Below are positions 22,363 to 32,845 of a stretch of 64,000 bases of DNA, piece after piece. Under the pieces are notes generated by a model, which was not told the origin of the DNA, made no database searches, and saw only the letters and a program-made list of their open reading frames with translations. The first letter of the stretch is position 1, and every line of letters begins with the position of its first letter. The stretch covers positions 116,616,701-116,680,700 of the forward strand of contig OX104134.1 of assembly GCA_944470555.2 (NCBI GenBank), given 5' to 3'. Source of the DNA: Heterobilharzia americana. Taxonomy: Eukaryota > Platyhelminthes > Trematoda > Strigeidida > Schistosomatidae. The position numbers were made by a program, and so were the translations under genes.

Positions 22363-22614
22363 TGAGTTTATTTTTCCGTGAAGTGACCACCAAAAGAGAC
22401 TACCTGAATAGAAAACCACAAGACAGAAAAAACTTCCCTCCGGCAGAAGAAAACTTCACTAAAATTGCTATACATATTCTCAAGAGGATAAAATATGCAT
22501 GCTTGAATGATGCACCTAAACTTCGTACGCGAGATGGACCGATTCCAACTTGCCGGGATGAAATCGATCAGAAAACTGAACTGGATTTGTTCCTCCGAGA
22601 AGAATAGTTAATTA
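22363..22614 (+). CDS. Coding-like terminal segment, unknown
   Basis: Opens after an AG (TTCTTAATCAG) and runs about 80 codons to TAG. The peptide is hydrophilic and non-repetitive, for example SLFFREVTTKRDYLNRK, FTKIAIHILKRIKYACLN and KTELDLFLREE at the end. It looks like the C-terminal exon of a real protein or a processed fragment. A repeat also found near 470-700 lies just upstream. It cannot join the antisense exon at 15,776 in phase. Confidence 0.35.
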
Positions 22615-22874
22615 AACTAAAAACATATATATATATATCTGACCCCGCCCAGAATTTGAAACATTAACATAGTATAGTAAAAGTAAGCAGTAACCAATCA
22701 ACGAATTGCCTAAAAAATGGAGGCAAAACCGAACCACTGGCCGTGCATCGTAAAAGAAAAACAGTGCAAAAACGGAAATTTAAAAACGTTTAGGTTAATA
22801 AACAATGTTTTGTGCACATCTGGCGCCTCCCAATAAAAATATTAGTTTAGGAAAAAGCGAATTAAATGAGTTAC

Positions 22875-23240
22875 CATAACATTTGCGGCTGAAGTTTCAT
22901 TCAATGATGCACACGAATAATTCAACCGATTACTAGATGATGATGTAATATGATCTATATGTGAATCTGCTACTTTGTTCTTCATGCCAGATTCCACATT
23001 CCAGTCTGATGTTTGGCTGCTAGTTAAGGAACTGGACATTTGAACCACCATTGATGTTGGCGTTGTTGTTGTTGTTGTCGTCATCATCATATCTTCCGAA
23101 CTAATCATCAATGGCCAGTAAGTGGATACACAACAAGTCCCATCATTACTCACAGGTGGTTTTGAATCACACGTAACCGTACTTGGTACACCAGAAGAGA
23201 TCAAATCATTGGTTTGAAATAAATTGTGGAATGTAGGATA
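22875..23240 (-). CDS. Polyhomeotic-like gene, internal exon
   Basis: 122 codons, phase 0 at both ends. The acceptor has a long pyrimidine tract (TTTGTTTCTCTTTCAG) and the donor is ATG/GTAACT. The peptide opens YPTFHNLFQTNDLISSG and contains a run of seven threonines after MMM. It is Ser/Thr-rich with no recognised domain, and joins the exons at 25.5 and 20.7 kb without a phase conflict. Confidence 0.68.
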
Positions 23241-23289
23241 CTGAAAGAGAAACAAAATGGATACGGGGGAGTTGAAAAGAAACAAAGCT

Positions 23290-24640
23290 TAAAACTGCCA
23301 CCTTGATCTAGTGAATGCGGCCACATATCACACTGTCACAAGGAGTTACACTGGCTAGATCGGCTACTTCCTGCAGTTCATAATGCAACAGAGACGTCTG
23401 GTACACAGAAGATAGTCACAGGATAAAAGTGGTTACCATCAGACCATGAAATGCTACGCCATGATTGGGTTTGAGAAAGAAATCGTACAGCTGGCTATAT
23501 AGGGTATGATTATAGTAAGATATTCCTCACATGACTACCAGCAGTACGTGTCAAGGTTAAAAAAGGTAACACGGCAACTACTTAGGCTTATTATGGAAAC
23601 AGTGAAGAAGATGATGGTTAGTGAAACTATCCACGAAAAGGATGGGACAGTGATAACCTCTCATGACAGGTGGCTACAAGGTTAGCCAAACCACTATGAA
23701 GCACAGTTCAACTGGCCGATAGCAACGCGTCAGTTGTCCAGCATCCAACCTGGGCCTGATTGGGATGTGGATATTGGTCTTCCAACTCTCTTTGAAGTTG
23801 AGATGGATGTATCGAACCTGAAACGGTAGAAAGCGCCAGGACCTGATAGTTTGTCGCCTGAAGTTTTCAAGAATGGAGGTTGGAAATTGCTAATTAAAGT
23901 GACAAGAGTGCTAGGTAGCGTATGGGAATCAGAGGTAGTGCCGTCAGATTGGTCGAGCTCACTGATCATCCCAGTCTGGAAGAAGGGGGAGAAATCTTGT
24001 GACAACTATAGGGGAATTAGTTTGACTGATATTCTGTCCAAGATCCTAGAATCCATGGTTATCCGATGCCTAACCGGAGCTCGAAAACAGCGAACTCAAG
24101 AGAACCAAGCAAATCTCTGACCTGGATGAGAGTGCACCAATCACATTTTCATCCTACAATAGGTTCTGAAACAGGTATACCTAACGGCGGTCGACACTTG
24201 CCATATTTCTTGACCTGAAGGCAACATTTGACTCTGTCGACCCGCGAGGTGTTGTGACAGTGTCTGACTGGGTAGGGAGTACCGAATAAGTAATTAACAC
24301 TAATCAAAGCTCTCTACTCGGACTCACATAGCCATGTAAAGGCTGGTTTATCGGTGTTGTTATGTGATTTGACGACAACTAATAGTGTTCACCAGGGATG
24401 CCCGCACTCACCCTTTCTGTTCAGCTTCGTAACAGACGTGCTAATGGACATAACCTTAGATGTGTCTGACTTTACATGGATTAATCTACTCCTTGTAGGT
24501 GGTTTGATCCGTTTAGTCAGACACTGTCACAACACCATACGGTCGAAAGAGTCAAATGCCGCCTTCAGGTCTAGAAATGTGGCAAGTGCTAACTCCTCTC
24601 TCAATGCGTACTTGGCATCCTCATCTACCAATCAGACATA
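23290..24640 (+). mobile_element. Second RTE family, RT region
   Basis: The plus strand has HYEAQFNWP near 23,693, KAPGPDSLSPEVFKNGG near 23,836, SSLIIPVWKKGEKSCDNYRG near 23,955, a decayed F-D-S-V-D block near 24,230 and GCPHSPFLFSFVTDVLMDI near 24,400. Frames shift several times and the YADD block is absent. It joins an inverted endonuclease fragment at about 24,640. Confidence 0.6.
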
Positions 24641-25480
24641 GAGAGGCTACAGCCTCTGTGATCAATAAGGCGCAGACATGCACGAGCCCGTAATGACGCG
24701 TGATCGGAGTGCCAGCTGGTATTCCAGAAAGAGCAGTAATCCCCCACCGATGCTTTCGAACGATGGCTGACGGCAATATGACCTATCTATGTGCATCGTT
24801 GGTTTGTAGTTGGCGAACGCCACGAGAGACAGTGTCTCTCCTTATGCCTGAATTTAGTGCTGGCCAGAAACAAGTGATTGTCGAGACAGAATTGCAACAG
24901 ACGATCACCGTTGTCACTTTGTTGGTATAGGATTCTGTAGGTGTCTCCCAGATGCATGTCCGATTGCTTCAACTTCCCTAATTTAGAGTTAATGTCACCT
25001 GCCGTTATGACATCTTAACGTTTTGCTTCTGCAGCAAGTTTGACAGCTTCTCATAGAATTCATCCTTTTCATCACTTGAATTGCATTCGATGGGCGCATG
25101 GGCGGAAATTACAAATAGACATCGCCTAGTCGTCTTCTGATCTTTCCTAGTTCTAATAGACACATTCGATCGAACAGTATATAGACGACTGTTTATTGGT
25201 ATGCAGCCAAGAAGTGCACTTTGTACCCTGCAGATCAATGCTATGCTAATACCAGCGAGTTCACGAGAGCGTCCAGATACTCTTAAGTTGAATTTTAATG
25301 ACTCACTACTATGGTCAGGTGAGGTCAATTTAACAACCACACTCGGACGAATCTTACATACGCTTATCTCAGAGACACAGCATACATCCATGGCTAGAGA
25401 TTGCAGATTTGGAAAGCGATGCCGAGGGCTTGTCTCATTCGTATTCAACACAAATAACATGAAATGGCTGGACAAAATAC
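24640..25480 (-). mobile_element. Second RTE family, endonuclease region, inverted
   Basis: The minus-strand frame carries LQSLAMDVCCVSEISV, LAGISIALICRVQSALLGCI, RRCLFVISAHAPIECNSSDE and, in a second ORF, SDNGDRLLQFCLDNHLFLAS. These are the AP-endonuclease landmarks of RTE elements. The first 100 residues are open and the rest is frameshifted. Confidence 0.65.
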
Positions 25481-25497
25481 ATACAATTTCAACTTAC

Positions 25498-26143
25498 TTG
25501 GCAGGACTGATACAAATGTCCTGGTGTGTTCTGAGTGAAATTTGTCGACAGAAATGAAGTACCGCCACCAGCAGATGGTGGTGGTGCTGGTGGTACCGAC
25601 TGAAGCATGAAGTTTGTTGTTTCATTTGAATTATGCAAAAAGTGTGGTAAATTTGAAACAGAGGCAGCCATTTGTGGTGTAGTTGTATTCACTAGATTTG
25701 TACCACCAAGCAGACCAGTTGAATATGGATAACATCCTGGAGGACTGGAATGTGTACATGAAGTTGAGAAAAAATTTTGATTAACCGGATGAAAGATGGT
25801 TGGGTAGAGTGATGTAAGCGGCGACGATGTTGATGATGAAGTCGGATTGTTGATAGCACCACCAATGACAGCGATTGATGCGGAAGGAGGCGGTGCCGCC
25901 AAAACAGAATGTCCTAAACTTAAAGGATTTTGTGTATCAATGAGTAGATCACCAGAGAGATTATTGTTCAGATTTTGTGAAAACATTGTTCCAGCATAAT
26001 TTTGTGATGGTTGTAGAAAGTTGAATGCTGTACCACCGAGTCCACCACCCCAGCAGGCAGTAGATGTGCTGAAGCTTGAGGGAATTGGAAACTATTTGGA
26101 CATGGAATAGGACCAGTTGGATGAAGTACGAAACTAGGTGGAC
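25498..26143 (-). CDS. Polyhomeotic-like gene, large exon with 1-base homopolymer frameshift
   Basis: The acceptor is strong (T-rich tract then AATAATCAG). Entry phase 2 fits the exon at 29 kb and gives G-P-P-S-F-V-L-H-P-T-G-P at the start. That frame is lost at a four-C run on the plus strand (26,048-26,051); the downstream frame, a Gly-rich stretch then FNFLQPSQNYAGTMFSQN, runs open to the donor CCAA/GTAAGT and exits in phase 0, as the next exon requires. The exon is 646 bp where the flanking phases need 645 or 648 minus the partial codon, that is, one base too few. Composition is Pro/Ser/Asn-rich. A missing C is the simplest explanation. Confidence 0.65.
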
Positions 26144-26574
26144 CTGATTATTAGAAGAAATAAAAAAAAAGTAAGGTACAGTGTTCATACCTCACATTGT
26201 TCGGGAGCAAAGAAACCAAAGGAATAACCGGGAAACACAAAGAATCCCAGAGAATTTTTAGAAGCCTGGCATTCGTTCGGGTCAGTCAGCGATCAACAGA
26301 CATACTGACATTGGCCCAGTCTATTAATTAATAAAGCACAACAAGAGTGTCAAAGTTTGTGTCAACAAATATGGAAAAAATGACAAGAGTTTGTTAGAAA
26401 CAGCCAATCACGTTAAAGACGCCATAGCCCACTTCTTTTTGAAGTTTGTACTGATGATGGTGCTGCCTAGAATGACAATAAAAGCTTCACGATTAAACCA
26501 TGCAGTTCAGAGAACATAACACCATCAAAATCATCCTCTTGAGATACAAATATTCTCCATTATAGTATAAAGAT

Positions 26575-27385
26575 ACCCAACCAACAACAGCATCAATAAC
26601 AAGCACTAATCACCATCAACGGGAGAAACTGAAAGGAAGTTGTCTCTTTCACCTACCTACTTACCTACCTACCTGCCTGCTTGCCTACCTACCTACCTAC
26701 CTACCTACCTACCTACCTACCTACCTACCTACCTACCTACCTAGGCAGCATCTTCTCAACTACAGGCGGCCACAGCACAGATGAGGGTGTCAAAGCCAGG
26801 ATCAGGAAGACAGCAAGATAGGCCTTCACTAACCTGAAACCAGTATGGAGATCTACTGCACTCCGCATAAAGCGTGAACAACACCCGGATTTTCAACACT
26901 AATGTCAAGTAAGTCAGTGCTTCTATATATGGTTCAGAAACTTGGCACATCACGAGAAGCATTTCCAACAAACTATAGACACACGTCACGTCAACAGCTG
27001 CCTACGCTCACCCGATACTGAAGATCAGATGGTCAAAATAATGAGAATAAGCAACTCTGGCAGGCATGCAGACAGGCTGGCTGGCAACCAACCAACTAAC
27101 CGAGAACCCATCGCTCGACAAATATGCAGAAGAAAGTGGAGATGGATTTGGTGTACATTGAGAAGACCATTAGGGGACAACCATGCAACAGACCAGACCC
27201 TCGAGTGGAATCCAAAGGGGGAAACGACGAGTTGGGCGTCCGAGGGTGACATGGAGGAGATCGTGTGAGGGAGAAATGAAAGCGTATGGGCAGTCGTGGA
27301 ACCAGATTCAAAAGACTGGAGACAACAGAGTGCAACTGAGGTGTGCTACTGAAGCCCTATGTTCTACTAAGAACTAAAGAGACAA
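26575..27385 (+). mobile_element. RTE-clade LINE, copy 4, 3' fragment
   Basis: Only the last 800 bases of the element are present, starting at the equivalent of 8,757 in copy 1. The tail after 27,130 is better preserved in frame than in the other copies (QQTRPSSGIQRGKRRVGRP) and ends at an AATAATAATGATAATAAT tail. Its internal CTAC run is greatly expanded. Confidence 0.7.
26650..26742. repeat. (CTAC)n microsatellite inside RTE copy 4
   Basis: A run of CTAC with a few CTGC/TTGC interruptions, more than three times longer than the same run in RTE copies 1-3 (about 8,830, 18,825 and 35,097). Confidence 0.85.
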
Positions 27386-27869
27386 ATAATAATGATAATA
27401 ATCGTAATAAGTGTAGACTTTCAGTTTGGGATCCATGTGACAACCGAAGTCAATGGTTGGAGTTTTTATGCAATATAGCTCGAAACTGGCTGACAATTAG
27501 AACCTGTGTCATTCGTCACCGAAATGAGAGGCTTTACCAATAAGCTGTTCAGGCAAAAATCAGCTGACTATTTTTACATCTTAGAAGAAAAAAAGGAAGA
27601 ATGAGGAAAATATAATCAAACTAAACTCGAGGCTTGTCACATGAAAACTCTTGAAGATATCTGCAGGTATTTATTGGAGGATCTAATGGTGTGCTTCACC
27701 TGAAGTCTGTAGAAAGAAAGCTCCAACCTCAGTTAATGTGAATAAGCTTCGTACTTTGTGTCACACTAGGAAGCAACTGAAAGTCTGTTGACGCTACTCC
27801 TGCATTGTGTACTGCTGAACAGAGAGAATATTAAGACCGGTTATGTCAACGAAGATATTTCACTAAGTA

Positions 27870-28060
27870 GATGGTGGGAGACTGTGGTTAACCGGTTGAG
27901 AAAGTTGACTTTCAACCAATGGCGGGTCACGATTCAAGTACCGCTTCACCTACCGGGTATGGGCAGCCAGAAAGTATTTTTATTAGTCTTCATACACAAG
28001 TGTGGCTCATTGCCGTCTAATGCAAAAATATGTGCATAAAGTTCCTTGAGTGGATTTCAG
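27870..28060 (+). repeat. tRNA-derived SINE copy, diverged
   Basis: Matches the 31.6-kb SINE: GGTTAACCGGTTGAG head, a weak B-box (ACGATTCAAGTACC), then CATACACAAGTGTGGCTCATTGCCG and the same tail. It is clearly older than the 31.6-kb copy. Confidence 0.5.
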
Positions 28061-28079
28061 TTTTTTTGCGGTTTTGAAG

Positions 28080-28360
28080 CCCACTTAATATTAAACAACT
28101 TGCGGTATCTCTGGTGCCGACTGGAGAGATATTTGACTAACGGTTAAAAGATAAGTATATTGCGTTGAAGTCTGCTATATCAGTATATATAGTAGTGAGA
28201 CATGGCGGTTGAAAGATGTGAAGAGATTTAAGGTTTTTGAGACAGACCTATCTCAGTGGCCCAACTCACATATGGTAGAATCGCCATGTGAACAGTACTG
28301 AGATTCGGTGAATGCTAGGCGAGCTCAACAAGTCAATGGATGAGGTCATGAATCCCTAAA
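28080..28360 (+). mobile_element. Second RTE family, short pol fragment
   Basis: A decayed match to the pol C-terminus at 14,575-14,830: CTGGTGCCGACTGGAGAGAT, then AAGTATATTGCG and the region corresponding to the YG-E block. No open frame survives. Confidence 0.4.
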
Positions 28361-28639
28361 CATGCTTTACGCATGCTGATTTACTGCCCACATCAACATG
28401 TAATGCTCATCGATGTAGGATTGATTAGGAAGGCTGAGGATATTCAAACGCAGACCTGCTACCACTCCAAGAAGTCTTTGGCTGTTCTTCTGGGCTGTAT
28501 AGCGAGGTATATGTTGTCTGGCTGGTATCGTCGAGATAAAAAAAGCAGTGAACGCTACTTACAAGAATGTATACAAGCAGTATATAGTGAACGAGCAAAC
28601 GCACTCAGCCGCCTTGTGTACATTCAGGGAGTAGGCGGC

Positions 28640-28790
28640 AATGGGCTACACCTATTTTGTGAGGGCTGCTAGTGATACTTAGTACGTGGATGCCCAAACC
28701 TCGGTAGGTGGGGCAGGGCTCGAAACAGTGGCCCATCGGTTGAATGTCATCTCCCTAAGCCAAACTCAAAACCAGTGGTGTGAACTTTTC
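28640..28790 (-). repeat. tRNA-derived SINE copy
   Basis: Reverse-complement match to the 31.6-kb family: the plus strand shows GGGCTACACCTATTTTGTGAG and GCAGGGCTCGAAACAGTG, the complement of a B-box. It lies inside the intron after the PHC-like 29-kb exon. Confidence 0.5.
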
Positions 28791-28991
28791 GATTTCAGTC
28801 AGTTCGATATATAGCACAACAATAATCTTATGTTCTCAGATTAACATCCATCATTTATCACTTTCATTTAAATCATTTAAATACTCGAATTGCAATTGGG
28901 GAGATGTTGGTTCGAACCCGACTGTCTAATGAGGTTGGGTAAGCGAACAAACGAATAAATGGAAAATCAAGCAAAACCACCATGTACTTAC

Positions 28992-29590
28992 CTACAAATT
29001 GTGGCACAGGTGTCATATTGAAGATTTGAAGTGGAGGACATGGTACAGCTGGTGTACCTGCTGGTATCGGTATTCCAGAACTAGGATTGATAATATTTTT
29101 CAAGCTTGTATTTCCTACTGAAACTGGTAGTGTCGCAGACATGCTGCCGATAAAAGGCATAAAATGTACACCAGACTGAGATGGTAACGATGGAAGCGAA
29201 GTCTGTGAAGTGAACGATGGAGTTGGTTGTGGGCCAACAGATAATAATGGTAGGACTGATTGGCCAACTGCTGGACGACCTCTTACACTAAATATGCTTG
29301 ACATATTCATTGTATTCATTGCGCATGTACCAATTATAGGGGTGATGGAAATCGGAATAGAAGTTGTACCAGTAGAAATAGAATTGGTCATGCTAGGAGA
29401 CGAAAAACTGGATACTTCAACTGTATTAGGCTGATTAGAAGATTTTGAACTGTAGGATACAGATGATGATGATGACACAGTACCAACTTCATGTTTGGTA
29501 ACAGAAGATGGAATGGAACTATGTACACACATAGTTGGGCTTGTCACAACATCCTGAGGAGTAGGTTTGATTGATCTCAATGATTCATTT
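28992..29590 (-). CDS. Polyhomeotic-like gene, large exon
   Basis: 599 bp, open throughout. The acceptor TTTAAAG and donor GTAG/GTAAGT give phases that match the exons on both sides. About 199 residues, rich in Ser, Thr, Pro and Met with hydrophobic spacing, for example SLPSLPSQSGVHFMPFIGSM and IFNMTPVPQFVG near the end. No catalytic or binding motif is visible. The length and composition fit the long disordered N-terminal region of Polyhomeotic proteins, though by itself the exon would not identify the family. Confidence 0.68.
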
Positions 29591-29664
29591 CTTTAAATTA
29601 GTTAAAAGAAAATTTCGGTAAAAAATAAATCATCAACTGATACCCGTTGAACAAGATGTGTCTA

Positions 29665-29800
29665 TCTCAACTCAGTAGTCCCGTGGATAACACTAGTATT
29701 CAAAGTAGCTTGCTGGGGGGTTCGAGTCTAACCTAGAACACCGACGCTGGAATTCCAGTGTACTCAAACGATGAGTTCTCAGTAGCAAGAAACGTTTATT
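29665..29800 (+). repeat. tRNA-like SINE head
   Basis: CTCAGTAGTCCCGTGGATAA and GGGGTTCGAGTCTAACC resemble the A and B boxes of a tRNA gene with an unpaired acceptor region, so I call a SINE rather than a functional tRNA. The body differs from the 31.6-kb family. Confidence 0.45.
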
Positions 29801-30001
29801 GTTAAATTCATCCTACTAACAAAAGCTTAAAGTAAAAACAGTTTGTCGACCTAAATGACTGACTATATTCGTCTACCTGAGAAAGCTTTGATAGATTGAT
29901 CATTTTATACTGACATTTCGATTGAAAACAGACTCAGTTAAAGATTTTTTTATCAGATATTATCCTTCTATACCCACAAACTTGACAAATTAAGAACTTA
30001 C

Positions 30002-30272
30002 GAAATGGTATAATCAGGTCCAACAGATGACATTCTTATAGGAGCCACAGTTGCTAGAGCAACTGGAGTACTTGTATGATGTCTGTCTGAAGAATAGCTT
30101 TTGTTGGAAGCACTCATCGGATGGAGGTTCGGATGTGTAGGTAAACTTGAAGAGAATGATGAAGATGATGATGCTAGATCAGGTAACGACATGGTACTGA
30201 TTACACTAACTGAAGCTTCACTAACTTCCGGAACAGTGGTGATGGAAGCTTGGGTATTTTCGGTTATTGTAC
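30002..30272 (-). CDS. Polyhomeotic-like gene, internal exon
   Basis: 271 bp between acceptor AAATCTTTTAG and donor TTTC/GTAAGT. The frame is TITENTQASITTVPEVSEAS, then a Ser run and PTHPNLHPMSASNKS. It takes two bases to finish the codon left by the 31.8-kb exon (AGT, Ser) and leaves two bases completed by the 29.6-kb exon (TCA, Ser). Both junctions therefore code serine without a break, which supports the chain. Confidence 0.65.
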
Positions 30273-30369
30273 CTAAAAGATTTATAAAAAACAAACACGT
30301 CGATCACAACTGGATTAAAATGAGTATATATTTACAGTGATTTCAGAAAAATCCCTTGAAAACCAGAAT

Positions 30370-31080
30370 TTACGCCTTCACACAACAGGTGTGAGACTCA
30401 TTGCCTGATGCTGACTGACAACTGACAAAATCAACGTCAAACCTCACACACAGAAGTGTATCGGTTCAGGTTGCCACACTTCACAGTAGTACACAAAGAA
30501 CAGGTGGATAGAAAAGGAATGATACCAAAGGAGACAAAGTTGTGTGAGAGAAGAAACAATTAGTGCAAATATTCAATCTTCAGATGTCAAGGAGTAAATA
30601 AATCTGCGCCATTGTGACCGATTTTCAGCCATGCCACTAAGATTCCTCAGTCACTGATTCCTGTCATCTTGGGGACCCCAATGAGAGTCTACATCTCCCT
30701 CACACGGCTGAGACCAACAGTTACAGACTTTATCGACTGGTGCCACGTCTTGGTCTGGCCGTTCTGAACCGTCTTCCAACCTGATCCAACTTCCCCCAGT
30801 ATGACACGTCAAAGCAGGGAGTGCTTCGTCATGCGCACCATATGTCCATGCCATGCCATCTCAGTCGATGTTGGTTCACAATCTCATCAATCGACTTGCC
30901 TGTCTTGCCAAGTACCCTTCACCTGACTTCAACATTGCTCATTTGGTGATTCCATCAAACGTGAGCAATGCTATGAAAACACCTGTGATCAAGACCCTAT
31001 GACTGCTAAGTATCTACTGTTTTTAACGGTCATGTCTCACAGCCGTATAGCAGGACAAAAAGGAATGCAGAGCAGCGTCA
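30370..31080 (-). mobile_element. Second RTE family, 3' fragment, inverted
   Basis: Reverse-complement copy of 14,650-15,345. A 67-residue frame (MAWTYGAHDEALPALTCHTG at its start) is identical in both. Divergence is higher towards 31,050. It lies in a PHC-like intron, just outside the 30-kb exon. Confidence 0.55.
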
Positions 31081-31361
31081 TATTTGTAGAATCTGACAAA
31101 ATACATCAGTGAATCTACTCAACTGAATACTGGGTACAGATATGCGAATTTTCCCCGTGTTATAATTCTTATCAACAGGAGACCGTTCAGACAAGTGTAT
31201 ATGCTGAAGTAGGGAAATAAACACTGTATTCAACCAACTTACTTTCTGTGAATATGGAGCATATACATTGGTAATCATAGTAAGACAAAAAACCTTACAG
31301 GAAAGGGATTCTTCTTACGTAGAGTCAAACTGTGTACTATTTATTTTTTTCCTTTTTATAG

Positions 31362-31422
31362 GAAATCTGACATTAGCCTGGTCTTATTCAAGCTGCAAAA
31401 TGGATTTCAAAGCCCCACTCAG
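31362..31422 (+). CDS. Candidate exon of an antisense gene
   Basis: 61 bp with a good pyrimidine tract and ATAG acceptor and a consensus donor (CAG/GTAAGA). Entry takes one base and then reads KSDISLVLFKLQNGFQSPTQ with phase 0 exit. The phase fits the plus-strand exon at 15,776-15,857, suggesting one transcript antisense to the PHC-like gene. No other exons could be linked and the protein family is unknown. Confidence 0.4.
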
Positions 31423-31569
31423 GTAAGATGTAGCATAAACTTGAAGATGGAGTTCTAAACAAATCATCTTGTATTCTCGTCAGTTTCACAACATTCTTAA
31501 TCCTTTACACTCAAATTACAAAACAATTTCTATTTTATCAACGGATATTCTTACTACTGCTTAATCTAA

Positions 31570-31745
31570 AAGTAGAGTTGTGACTCAGTGGTTTAGGGAA
31601 ATGACTCAACCATTGGGTCACGGGTTCGAGCCCCGCTCCACCTGCTGAGAGTTGGGCAGCCAATTAGTATCACTAGCCCTCACAAAATAGGTGTGTCTCA
31701 TTGCCCATAGCACGGATGTGCACAAGGTGGCTGAGAGCCTTTCGT
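31570..31745 (+). repeat. tRNA-derived SINE
   Basis: The head GTGACTCAGTGGTTTAGG (A-box region) and GGGTTCGAGCCCC (B-box) are 30-40 bases apart, as in a tRNA gene. They are followed by a conserved body with CTCACAAAATAGGTGTG and CATTGCCCATAGCACG. No hammerhead is seen in this family. Related copies are at 27,870-28,060 (plus), 28,640-28,790 (minus) and probably 14,000-14,110. Confidence 0.6.
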
Positions 31746-31810
31746 TTGTTCTTCTTGTCGCCCAGTTTAAAAAAGGTTAAAAAACATAAAATTACAAACT
31801 GACCACTCAC

Positions 31811-32156
31811 TTGAAATATTGGACAGTAATGAATTGTTTACAACATTGACCACACTGTTTTCAGACTCAATAGGTGAAATATCATCAACCCCTTGTGTAT
31901 CCACAGTTAACGGTCGATCTTCTAGGTCTAAGTCGTCTTCATCTTCCACATTGAGATCACAAGAAGGTTGTTTTGAATCGGAGAGTGAATGTCTCCCGCT
32001 TATGGGCATTTCATTAACACCCTTCGTAGTATTATCGTTAGGTTTAGGTGAATTCGGTTCTTTTACTGTTGAAGAGTAAGCATTGTCAAGATCAATCGGT
32101 CCAGTTGAAACGGCGACTTGAATACCATTATTCGCATTATCTTCCAATTTCAGAAT
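31811..32156 (-). CDS. Polyhomeotic-like gene, acidic exon
   Basis: 115 codons plus one base between acceptor AATTTTCTAG and donor TCAA/GTGAGT. It begins ILKLEDNANNGIQVAV and carries the acidic stretch NVEDEDDLDLEDRP. No domain is recognised. Phase 0 entry fits the exon at 36.9 kb. A tRNA-derived SINE sits just outside the donor. Confidence 0.65.
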
Positions 32157-32389
32157 CTAGAAAATTAGATGTGGATTTTTTAGTACTATCGGTAAAAACA
32201 AAAAGACAATTGAATTGTATGATCTAGTAAAAATGTGCATTAAAATGGAACCAGTTAAATATAAGTATCACAATATTTAGTATAGACTGGGTAGATTACA
32301 ATGAGGTTAAAAACAACAACATGAAAGTCTCTCTGTGAACTTAACAGCCAGCACTCTAGAAAATTACATGATGGTTAGCAAATAAATGT

Positions 32390-32845
32390 TGCAACACTAA
32401 CTTATTCAACATGAGGTTGTGAACCCTAAGTCGACTGAGACGGTTTGGACATGAACTGCACATGACGAGTCACCGCCACCTACCTCGCTCTGCAATGCTA
32501 AGGGGAGTTACATCAGGTTGGAAGACGGTTCAGGATGGCCAGACCAAGACGTGACACCAATCGAACACGTCTGTGACTGCTGGTCGAGCCATGATGGGAG
32601 ATGCAGACTAGCTGGTTGGAGTCCCTGACACGACAGGAACCACTGGTTGAGGACTCTTAGTGATATAGCTGGAAACCGGTCACAATGGCAGAGACGAAAC
32701 CACTCCTCGACATTAAGGGCTTGAGTATACGCACTATCTTTTATCTTCAGATTATTTATTCCGAAGCAATACCTTGTCTCCTTTGATACCACTCCTTTTC
32801 AATCCACTTGTTTATTGTGTCCTCCTGGGAAAACATGGCAACTTG
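32390..32845 (+). mobile_element. Second RTE family, 3' fragment
   Basis: Plus-strand copy of the same tail (RRFGHELHMT-like at 32,435, then AAACCGGTCACAATGGCAGA). It ends where RTE copy 3 begins, so copy 3 inserted in or next to it. Confidence 0.5.

Noticed and set aside
31577..31640. A tRNA gene.
   Set aside because: A and B boxes are good, but the acceptor ends do not pair and the sequence continues into a dispersed SINE body.
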